From assembly GCF_036345255.1 (NCBI RefSeq), contig NZ_CP107783.1, positions 1,054,001 through 1,118,000 of the forward strand: a stretch of DNA of 64,000 bases, given 5' to 3'. Numbering within the stretch: the stretch's first letter is position 1; each line of letters starts with the position of its first letter. Source of the DNA: Streptomyces sp. NBC_00569. Its GTDB lineage: Bacteria; Actinomycetota; Actinomycetes; Streptomycetales; Streptomycetaceae. The notes below the pieces were generated by a model. It was not told the DNA's origin, did no database searches, and was given only the letters and a program-made list of their open reading frames with translations. Shown here one piece after another: positions 58,063 to 64,000 of this stretch. A program made the translations under genes and the position numbers.

Positions 58063-59059
58063 CAGGCAACGCCGCCCCGGCAGAGTCGGCAAATCCAACG
58101 GAATCGGGAGTCACGGACGGCCCCGGAGCGCTCACACCGCTCCCGGGCCGTCGCCATGGAAGCGTGACAAGGGCGATGCCCGCGCCCGCGGCGGCAAGCA
58201 GCGCGGCCTCGGTGGCTCCCGGAGCACCCGCCGTGCCCAGCGCCCAGTCGCCGATCCGCACCGTGAACGGCACGGCGAGCTGGACGGCAGCGGTGAACAC
58301 GGGCCCCCTGAGCAGGATCAGCCGGTGCTGCACCAGATAGGCGGGGGCGTACACGGCGCCCCCGAGGAGCGCGATCCCCGCCCACTGCGCCGGCGACGGG
58401 GGATGCGCGAGGAGCCCCGGCAGGGCGAGGGGCAGCAGCATTACGCCGGCGACAGCGAGAAGCACCGGCAGTACGGCCAGTGGCGGCAGTCCGGCGAGGG
58501 TGCGCCGGTAGAGGAACCCGTACACCGCGAACCCGAGCATCCCGGCGAGCGCGAGGAGCAGGCCCGGGGCGTCCAGGGTGCCCTCGCCGCCGAGTGCCGC
58601 GTAGGCGCCGGTCGCCGCCGTGGCGAGGAGGGCGCCGACCACGGAGCGCGCGCTCGCGCGCTCGCCGAAGCAGAGCGCGCCGATCGCCACGCCCGCGCAC
58701 GGCATGAGGGCGACGACGAGGTTCGTGAGGGAGGTACCGACGCGCGGGATGGCGAGGAGGGTGCCCGCCGCGTATCCGGCGAAGCCCAGCAGGGCCAACA
58801 AGCAGACCAGCCACGGACGTTGGGCCACTTGACGCAGTTGCGCGCGCCCCGAGGAGCGGGCGGCCGCGAAGGCGGTGAGGACGGCGCAGCACACGGCGGT
58901 GCGCCCCGTGGCGACCGTCAGGGGCCCGACGGCCTGGACGAGTGCGCCGGACATGAGCCAGGTTCCGGCGAGCAGTGCGACGAGTACCGTCGCGAGCAGC
59001 GGCACGAGCGCGCGCCCGGCTGCCGGGAGACGCCGCTTCTCGGTCACGCCCTCGCGCAT
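58001..59059 (-). CDS. EamA / DMT family transporter with C-terminal extension
   Basis: A 352-residue transporter of the drug/metabolite superfamily with ten hydrophobic helices in two EamA halves (LLATVLVALLAGTWLMSGAL to the first; ALAGMLGFAVYGFLYRRTL to the second). The family exports amino acids, sugars or drugs. The membrane part ends near residue 305 (GIALVTLPWRRPG). The last 45 or so residues are Pro/Ser/Gly-rich, are read through a strong hairpin (58117-58151) and overlap the SPW gene by 62 bases, which is unusual. The real stop may lie near 58150 if one base is in error, or the tail may be genuine. Confidence 0.82.
   Translation of the reverse strand: MREGVTEKRRLPAAGRALVPLLATVLVALLAGTWLMSGALVQAVGPLTVATGRTAVCCAVLTAFAAARSSGRAQLRQVAQRPWLVCLLALLGFAGYAAGTLLAIPRVGTSLTNLVVALMPCAGVAIGALCFGERASARSVVGALLATAATGAYAALGGEGTLDAPGLLLALAGMLGFAVYGFLYRRTLAGLPPLAVLPVLLAVAGVMLLPLALPGLLAHPPSPAQWAGIALLGGAVYAPAYLVQHRLILLRGPVFTAAVQLAVPFTVRIGDWALGTAGAPGATEAALLAAAGAGIALVTLPWRRPGSGVSAPGPSVTPDSVGFADSAGAALPATSPGWPSSTGSRTGGRAGG
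58117..58151. terminator. Hairpin inside the 3' end of the EamA frame
   Basis: ACGGCCCCGGAGCG (58117-58130) pairs with CCGCTCCCGGGCCGT (58137-58151) almost perfectly. It begins 55 bases after the SPW stop and would normally mark the end of both convergent genes, yet the EamA reading frame continues through it. Confidence 0.7.
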
Positions 59060-59209
59060 CCTCTCGCTTCCCCTGAGTCGTGGTCACGCGTCCGTCGAGT
59101 CTGTCACCGCCGGCAGCCAAGCCGCGGAAAGATCAATGGATTTCGGGAGACGATGGCCCGTCCTAGGGCATGACGGAGGCCGAGCGGTCGCGGATGGGGT
59201 GGAGTGCGG

Positions 59210-59728
59210 ATGAACGAGTTCGATGCCGGATCGGCGTCCGGAACCGGCGCCGGGAGTGCGCGGGAACCGGACGCCGGGGGTGCGCGGGAACCGGACGCCG
59301 GGGGTCTCTGGGACGCGGGCGCCGCCGGCGTGCTGCTCCTGCCCTCCGGACGGACGGTTCGCGGGCGCGGCCTGCGCCGCCCGCTTCCTCCGGGCCCCTC
59401 CCCCTCGTACGCGGTCCATCTCCTCGGCCGGCGCCCGCCCGAAGTCCCGTGGGAGTCGCGGTGGCTGCGGTGGCCCGACTTCTGGCTGCCGAGCAACCTC
59501 GTGGAGGCCCGGGAGGTGTTCACCGACGCGTGGGAGCGGGCCGCCGGGGAGCGGGTCGAGTTCGCCTGCGGCGGTGGCCGCGGACGGACCGGGACCGCGC
59601 TCGCCTGCCTGGCCGTCCTGGACGGCGTACCGGCCGACCGCGCCGTGGAGTTCGTGCGCGGGAACTATGACGCGCACGCGGTGGAGACACCCTGGCAGAA
59701 GCGGTACGTGCGGCAGTTCTCGGGCTGA
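59210..59728 (+). CDS. Tyrosine-phosphatase-like protein with atypical P-loop
   Basis: A 172-residue protein with a phosphatase P-loop of the Cx5R type: C120 to R126 in FACGGGRGRTGTALACLA. The usual histidine before the cysteine is alanine, so activity may be altered. A helix AVEFVRGNYDAHAVETPWQKRYV follows, as in dual-specificity phosphatases. Residues 17-33 are encoded by a 24-base direct repeat (59257-59280 and 59281-59304) that gives two copies of AREPDAGG. ATG 59210 follows GGAG by 6 bases; GTG 59204 is an alternative. Confidence 0.75.
   Translation: MNEFDAGSASGTGAGSAREPDAGGAREPDAGGLWDAGAAGVLLLPSGRTVRGRGLRRPLPPGPSPSYAVHLLGRRPPEVPWESRWLRWPDFWLPSNLVEAREVFTDAWERAAGERVEFACGGGRGRTGTALACLAVLDGVPADRAVEFVRGNYDAHAVETPWQKRYVRQFSG
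59257..59304 (+). repeat. 24-bp tandem duplication inside the phosphatase-like gene
   Basis: TGCGCGGGAACCGGACGCCG plus four G residues occurs twice in tandem (59257-59280, 59281-59304), preceded by a third diverged copy. It keeps the reading frame and encodes AREPDAGG twice in a probably disordered N-terminus. Confidence 0.8.
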
Positions 59729-59844
59729 CCTGACTTCCGGAACCGACAGTGCCCGGCGCCGGGCGCCGGAAAACGAGTTGCGCCGGCCCGGCCGTCGCAC
59801 CGCATCATGGTCGGGCCACGCCCCCGACAGCCCTGGAGCACGGA

Positions 59845-59976
59845 ATGCGTCATTCCTTCGAAGCAGTTCAGCGCCCTGACCGGACGGACTCTTTCGAGGA
59901 CTCGACCTTCCATGCCTTCCCAGCCCCCGCGGCACACCCTGAACATCGGCATTCTCGCCCACGTCGACGCCGGTAA
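59845..59976 (+). CDS. Possible leader peptide overlapping the ribosomal-protection gene
   Basis: A 43-residue frame starting at ATG 59845, with GGAG 6 bases upstream, runs out of frame into the ribosomal-protection gene and stops at 59976, 65 bases past that gene's start. The product is Arg/His/Pro-rich at its end (AHPEHRHSRPRRR). Its ATG sits inside a perfect dyad GGAATG-CGT-CATTCC (59842-59856). Leader peptides control some tet(M)-type genes, so regulation by translation is conceivable, but the frame could also be accidental. Confidence 0.35.
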   Translation: MRHSFEAVQRPDRTDSFEDSTFHAFPAPAAHPEHRHSRPRRRR

Positions 59977-61831
59977 GACCAGCCTCACCGAGCGCCTGCT
60001 CTTCGACACCGGCGCGATCACCCGCCTCGGCAGCGTCGACGCGGGCGACACCCGTACCGACACGGGCGAGATCGAGCGCCGGCGCGGCATCACGATCCGC
60101 TCGGCCGTCGCCGCGTTCACCGTCGGCGACGTCCAGATCAACCTGATCGACACCCCTGGGCACTCCGACTTCATCGCCGAGGTCGAGCGCGCCCTCGAAG
60201 TCCTCGACGGCGCCGTGCTCCTGCTGTCCGCCGTGGAGGGCGTCCAGGCCCAGACGCGTGTCCTCCTCAAGACGCTGCGCCGGCTGCGGCTGCCCACGCT
60301 CGTCTTCGTCAACAAGATCGACCGGGCGGGCGCGCGGGACGAGGCGCTGCTCGACGAGGTCCGCCGCCGTCTGACCCCGCACGTCGTGCCGCTCACGGAG
60401 GTCCACGGCGCGGGCACCCCGCAGGCCCGGACGGAACCGCGACGCCTCACCGCCCCGGCCGTACGGGCCGCTGTCGCGGAAGCGCTCGCCGAGGTCGACG
60501 ACTCGGTGCTCGCAGGCCTCGTCGACGGCCCTGAACCGACCACCGCCGACCTGCGCCGCGCCCTGGTGGCCCGCACCGCGGACGGCTCCGTGCACCCCGT
60601 CCTGTTCGGCTCGGCCCTCGGCGGCCAGGGAGTCGCTCAACTCGTCCAGGAAATCCCCCGGTTGATCCCGCGCCCGCCGGTCACGCCGAGCCCCGAGGCC
60701 GCACCGCGCGGCACCGTCTTCGCGGTACGACGCGGCCCGTCGGGCGAGCGAGTGGCCTATCTCCGCCTGTACGAGGGCGAGGTGACGGAACGCCGGCGGG
60801 TGACGTTCCTGCGGGACACGTCCGACGGCTCCGTCACCGAGGTCCCCGGACGGGTCACCGGACTCGACGTGGTGGGGCGAACGGCCCACACCCTCACGGC
60901 CGGGAACATCGGTGAGCTGCGGGGCGTGCCGGACGTCCGGGTCGGCGACCGGCTCGGCCCGCGCGACGGCCCCGGCCGGGCGCCGGGTTTCGCACCGCCC
61001 ACGCTGGAGACCCTGGTACGGGCCGTGCGCCCGGGCCGCTCGGCGGCTCTGCGGAGCGCGCTCCTCGACATCGCGGGGCAGGATCCGCTCATCCACGCGG
61101 AGGCCGCGCCCGACGGAAGCACGGCCCTGTTGCTCTACGGCGAGGTGCAGAAGGAGGTCCTGGCCGCGACCCTCGTCCAGGAGTACGGCATCGAGGCCGC
61201 CTTCGAGCCGAGCCGCATCCGCCTCGTCGAGCGACCCGCGGGCACCGTCGAGGTGTACGAGGACATCACGAACAGCCGCGGGACGGGGTTCTGCGCGACG
61301 GTCGGGCTGCGCGTGGAGCCGGGGCCTCGTGGATCCGGACGGGTCTTCGCGTACGAGACGGAGCTGGGGGCGCTGCCCCGCGCGTTCCACCAGGCCGTCG
61401 AGGACACGGTGCTCGCGACGCTCGGCGAGGGCCCGCGGGGGTGGCCCGTGACGGACTGCCGGGTCACGCTCGTCCGCTCCGGTTTCTGCTCGCCGATCAG
61501 TGTCGCCGGGGACTTCCGGGGGCTGACGCGGCTCGTCCTGCGGCGCGCTCTGGAGCAGGCGGGGACGACGGTGCACGAGCCGGTGCACGCGTTCGAGGCG
61601 GAGATCCCGCTGGACGCGCTCGCCGCTGTCACCGCCCGGCTCTCCGCCGCTGAGGCCGAGTTCGGTGACACGACGGGCGGCACCACGTCCTGGGTGGTCA
61701 CGGGCACCCTTCCGGCCCGCCGGGTCCGGGAGGCCGAGCTCGCTCTGCCGGGTCTGACGCGCGGGGAGGGCGTGTGGTGGTCCCGGGTGTCCGGCGACCG
61801 ACTCGTGCGTACGCCGGAGCACGCGGCGTAG
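59912..61831 (+). CDS. Tet(M/O)-type ribosomal protection GTPase
   Basis: A 639-residue translational GTPase of the tetracycline ribosomal-protection family, homologous to elongation factor G. GTP-binding motifs: HVDAGKTSL (G1), a T in RRGITIRSAVAAF (G2), DTPGHSDF (G3), NKIDRAG (G4). Domains II-V follow, ending with PISVAGDFRGLTRLVLRRAL and TTGGTTSWVVTG. Length equals Tet(M)/Tet(O), and OtrA of Streptomyces rimosus is of the same group. Members release tetracycline from the ribosome; many Streptomyces carry untested chromosomal copies. ATG 59912 follows GAGGA by about 13 bases. A short frame and a dyad precede it. Confidence 0.9.
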   Translation: MPSQPPRHTLNIGILAHVDAGKTSLTERLLFDTGAITRLGSVDAGDTRTDTGEIERRRGITIRSAVAAFTVGDVQINLIDTPGHSDFIAEVERALEVLDGAVLLLSAVEGVQAQTRVLLKTLRRLRLPTLVFVNKIDRAGARDEALLDEVRRRLTPHVVPLTEVHGAGTPQARTEPRRLTAPAVRAAVAEALAEVDDSVLAGLVDGPEPTTADLRRALVARTADGSVHPVLFGSALGGQGVAQLVQEIPRLIPRPPVTPSPEAAPRGTVFAVRRGPSGERVAYLRLYEGEVTERRRVTFLRDTSDGSVTEVPGRVTGLDVVGRTAHTLTAGNIGELRGVPDVRVGDRLGPRDGPGRAPGFAPPTLETLVRAVRPGRSAALRSALLDIAGQDPLIHAEAAPDGSTALLLYGEVQKEVLAATLVQEYGIEAAFEPSRIRLVERPAGTVEVYEDITNSRGTGFCATVGLRVEPGPRGSGRVFAYETELGALPRAFHQAVEDTVLATLGEGPRGWPVTDCRVTLVRSGFCSPISVAGDFRGLTRLVLRRALEQAGTTVHEPVHAFEAEIPLDALAAVTARLSAAEAEFGDTTGGTTSWVVTGTLPARRVREAELALPGLTRGEGVWWSRVSGDRLVRTPEHAA

Positions 61832-61954
61832 GCGACGGTTCCGGCCGCGCCGTGTCCCCGTGCCCCGGGGCTCCCGCGTGTCGCGGCGCACGCGGGGGTG
61901 AGCCACGCTGGAGGGAAGCGGGACGCGACGCGGGAGCGGGAGGTGGCGAAGGCC

Positions 61955-63010
61955 ATGGCGATGGAACCCGTCGAGGCGCTGGAACGGGTCGCCTTCCTCC
62001 TGGAGCGCACGCTCGCGCCCCCGTATCGGGCCGGAGCCTTCCGTACCGCCGCCCAGGTGCTCGGTGCGCTGCCGGACGGAGAGGTGGCCGAGCGCGCCGC
62101 GGCCGGGACGCTCGAATCGCTCAAAGGGGTAGGGCCCAAGACCGCGCAGGTAGTGCGGGAGGCGCTGGCGGGCGAGGTGCCGGACTATCTGGAGCGCCTG
62201 GAGAGCGAGGGCGCGGCGGCGCCGCTCGCGGAGGGCGGTGAGCGGCTGCGCGCGCTGCTGCGCGGCGACTGCCATCTGCACTCCGACTGGTCGGACGGCG
62301 GCAGCACGGTCGAGGAGATGGGCCGCGCGGCGATCGCCCTCGGGCACGAGTGGGCGGTGCTGACCGACCACTCGCCGCGCCTGACGGTGGCGCGCGGCCT
62401 TTCGCCGGAGCGGTTACGTGAACAGCTCTCCGTAGTGGCCGAGTTGAACGAGCGCTGGGCGCCCTTCCGGCTGCTCACCGGCATCGAGTGCGACATCCTC
62501 GCCGACGGTTCCCTCGACCAGGAACCCGAACTCCTCGACCAGCTCGACGTGGTCGTCGTGTCGGTCCACTCCAAGCTGCGCATGGACGCTCCGGCGATGA
62601 CACGCCGGATGGTGGCCGCGGTGACGAACCCGCTCGCCGACGTGCTCGGACACTGCACGGGGCGGCTCGTGACGGGAAGGAACAGGGTGGGGCGGGGCCG
62701 CCCCGAGTCGCAGTTCGACGCGGGGGCGGTGTTCGCGGCGTGCGCGGAGTCGGGCACCGCGGTCGAGATCAACAGCCGCCCCGAGCGCCTCGACCCGCCC
62801 CGCCGGCTGCTGCGCGAGGCCGTGGCTGCGGGCACGCTGTTCTCCGTCGACACGGACGCGCACGCACCGGGTCAGCTCGACTGGCAGCCCCTCGGCTGCG
62901 CCCGCGCCGAGGAGTGCGGGGTACCGGCCGACCGTGTGGTGAACACGTGGCCGGCCGACGAACTCCTTGAATGGACACGGACGCGCCGGGTCCCGAGCCG
63001 GGCGGCGTAG
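61955..63010 (+). CDS. HhH / PHP domain phosphoesterase (contains TTA codon)
   Basis: A 351-residue protein that resembles the C-terminal half of PolX. Residues 1-85 form a helix-hairpin-helix DNA-binding region (APPYRAGAFRTAAQVL; LKGVGPKTAQVVREAL), and the PHP metal-dependent phosphoesterase domain follows: GDCHLHSDWSDGG, AVLTDHSPRL, VVVVSVHSKL and FSVDTDAHAP hold the metal ligands. It may trim 3' ends of DNA or act on a small phosphoester. A TTA leucine codon occurs at 62414-62416 in ERLREQ, so translation would need the bldA tRNA. ATG 61955 is chosen; GTG 61898 and ATG 61961 are alternatives. Confidence 0.88.
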   Translation: MAMEPVEALERVAFLLERTLAPPYRAGAFRTAAQVLGALPDGEVAERAAAGTLESLKGVGPKTAQVVREALAGEVPDYLERLESEGAAAPLAEGGERLRALLRGDCHLHSDWSDGGSTVEEMGRAAIALGHEWAVLTDHSPRLTVARGLSPERLREQLSVVAELNERWAPFRLLTGIECDILADGSLDQEPELLDQLDVVVVSVHSKLRMDAPAMTRRMVAAVTNPLADVLGHCTGRLVTGRNRVGRGRPESQFDAGAVFAACAESGTAVEINSRPERLDPPRRLLREAVAAGTLFSVDTDAHAPGQLDWQPLGCARAEECGVPADRVVNTWPADELLEWTRTRRVPSRAA

Positions 63011-63049
63011 ACGCGGGGCGCGGGGTACGACGTTCCCCGGGCAGGCTCG

Positions 63050-63865
63050 CTAGCCCTCCCCCTCCCCCGCCCCGCCCCGCTTCGTGCCGATGACCACGGT
63101 GGCGTACAGGTCTTCGTCCGTCACCACCCGGGCGGACAGACCGCTGCGGGTGACTGCCTCGACGGCCTGGGCGGCCTGCTGTTCGCTGGTCTCCACGAAG
63201 AGATGTCCGCCCGGGGCCAGCCACTGAGGGGCCCCGGCGGCGACGCGGCGCATGATGTCGAGCCCGTCGGCGCCTCCGTCGAGCGCCATGCGCCGTTCAT
63301 GGTCGCGGGCCTCGGGCGGGAGCAGGGCCACGTCGCCGGTGGGGACGTACGGGCCGTTGGCGGCCAGGATGTCGACGCGGCCTCTGAGTGCCGCGGGCAG
63401 AGGCCCGTACAGGTCGCCCTCGTGGACCTCGCCGCCGAACCGCGACACGTTCCGGTGGGCGCAGCGCACGGCTGCCGGGTCCAGATCGGCCGCGTGGAGC
63501 TCGGCGGGGTCGGCGTGGGTGGCGAGCGCGGCGGCCACGGCCCCGCTGCCGCAGCACAGATCGAGCACGACGGCCCCGGCGGGCGCGAGGGCGGCGGCCT
63601 GGCGGGCGAGGAACTCGGTGCGGCGCCGCGGTACGAAGACACCCGGTTCGAGCGTGATGCGCAGACCGCAGAACTCCGCCCAGCCGACGACGTGTTCGAG
63701 GGGCAGGCCCTCCACGCGGCGCTCGACCATCGCGGCGAGTTCGTCCGGCGTACGGGCCGTCGACAGGAGGATGTCCGCCTCTTCCTCGGCGAAGACGCAG
63801 CCCGCTGCTCGCAGTCTGGCGACGACGGCGGGGTGGGGTGACGGGGGTGACGGGTGAACCGACAT
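63050..63865 (-). CDS. Putative protein-(glutamine-N5) methyltransferase (PrmC-like)
   Basis: A 271-residue SAM-dependent methyltransferase related to PrmC/HemK, which methylates release-factor glutamines. The SAM motif is VVLDLCCGSGAVAAALA, with the acidic end of the next strand in ELHAADLDPAAV. The catalytic NPPY of true PrmC reads NGPYVP here, as in a PrmC-related group of unknown substrate (TIGR03704-like). The N-terminal helical region (EADILLSTARTPDELAAMVERR) and LEHVVGWAEFCGLRITLEPGVFVPRRR are PrmC-like. I chose ATG 63865; ATG 63895 with GGGAG close upstream is an alternative. Confidence 0.87.
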   Translation of the reverse strand: MSVHPSPPSPHPAVVARLRAAGCVFAEEEADILLSTARTPDELAAMVERRVEGLPLEHVVGWAEFCGLRITLEPGVFVPRRRTEFLARQAAALAPAGAVVLDLCCGSGAVAAALATHADPAELHAADLDPAAVRCAHRNVSRFGGEVHEGDLYGPLPAALRGRVDILAANGPYVPTGDVALLPPEARDHERRMALDGGADGLDIMRRVAAGAPQWLAPGGHLFVETSEQQAAQAVEAVTRSGLSARVVTDEDLYATVVIGTKRGGAGEGEG

Positions 63866-64000
63866 GTATGAAGCGTGACCTTTCGGGATGCCCATGGGGC
63901 TCCCGACGACCTGCGGCCACCTACGTCCGGTGGACCGCGGGGGTCTGTGAAGGGAGCACCCGACCTGACACAGCGGTAATGGGGCTCACCTCCTCGGCCG

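Noticed and set aside
59084-62371. Minus-strand open frame of about 1,095 codons
   Set aside because: It is opposite the phosphatase-like gene, the ribosomal-protection gene and part of the PHP gene, which all have clear motifs.

Overview
The window is very GC-rich, with strong G/C bias at third codon positions, GTG/ATG/TTG starts, AGGAG-type ribosome sites, long GC-rich hairpin terminators and many secreted hydrolases and TetR/GntR/MerR regulators. This points to a Streptomyces chromosome or a close relative. I see no rRNA, tRNA, insertion sequence, integrase, phage block or CRISPR array. The content is mixed core and accessory metabolism rather than one mobile island.

Region 1-10 kb: the end of an AIM24 protein, a GNAT acetyltransferase, a secreted GH27 alpha-galactosidase, a secreted FG-GAP repeat protein, a TPR protein, an F420-type PPOX protein, a probable small membrane protein and a divergent NAD-dependent DNA ligase. 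Region 10-16 kb: a DUF4188/MerR divergent pair with a long operator-like dyad, a TetR-controlled amino-acid permease plus nitrilase pair, and a GntR/TauE gene pair in which both reading frames are broken. Region 16-26 kb: two Streptomyces-type proteins of unknown function, a hydroxyacid dehydrogenase, a GH114 lipoprotein, a phosphopantetheinyl transferase, an RNase HI-family protein, and a TetR / NCS1 permease / YtcJ-like amidohydrolase unit with a clear dyad operator.

Region 26-38 kb: an unrecognised HTH/coiled-coil protein followed by about 0.9 kb without a credible gene that holds a seven-unit 48-50 bp tandem array; a deazaflavin reductase-hemerythrin fusion; an FBP-domain protein; a cytochrome P450 plus 3Fe-4S ferredoxin; a universal stress protein; a polysaccharide deacetylase lipoprotein; an anti-sigma-type ATPase followed by a GlcD-like flavoprotein lacking a normal start codon; and a three-gene operon of two small secreted I36/crystallin-like proteins around a lipoprotein. 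Region 38-45 kb: a DinB-like protein, DUF1905, a GH18 chitinase with a DasR-type site, OsmC, a cupin/zinc-ribbon protein, an HTH/Clp-N regulator with two dyads, and phosphoglucomutase.

Region 45-49 kb is the best candidate for a coherent catabolic system: a GntR/UTRA regulator, a phosphonatase-like HAD hydrolase, a TIGR03364-like FAD oxidoreductase and an OPA-type MFS transporter, with two ACTTGT-N4-ACAAG operators. This looks like uptake and breakdown of an aminophosphonate. Region 49-64 kb: asparagine synthetase, a self-sufficient CYP102-type P450 facing a PAS/LuxR regulator across a dyad, an ArsR/SRPBCC pair, a reductase-deaminase fusion in the reverse order of RibD, an SPW membrane protein, an EamA transporter running past its own terminator, a tyrosine-phosphatase-like protein, a Tet(M/O)-type ribosomal protection GTPase with a possible leader peptide, a PHP-domain phosphoesterase containing the only in-frame TTA codon I found, and a PrmC-like methyltransferase.

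All positions, motifs and repeats were read by eye. Family names rest on motif recognition, not on a database search.
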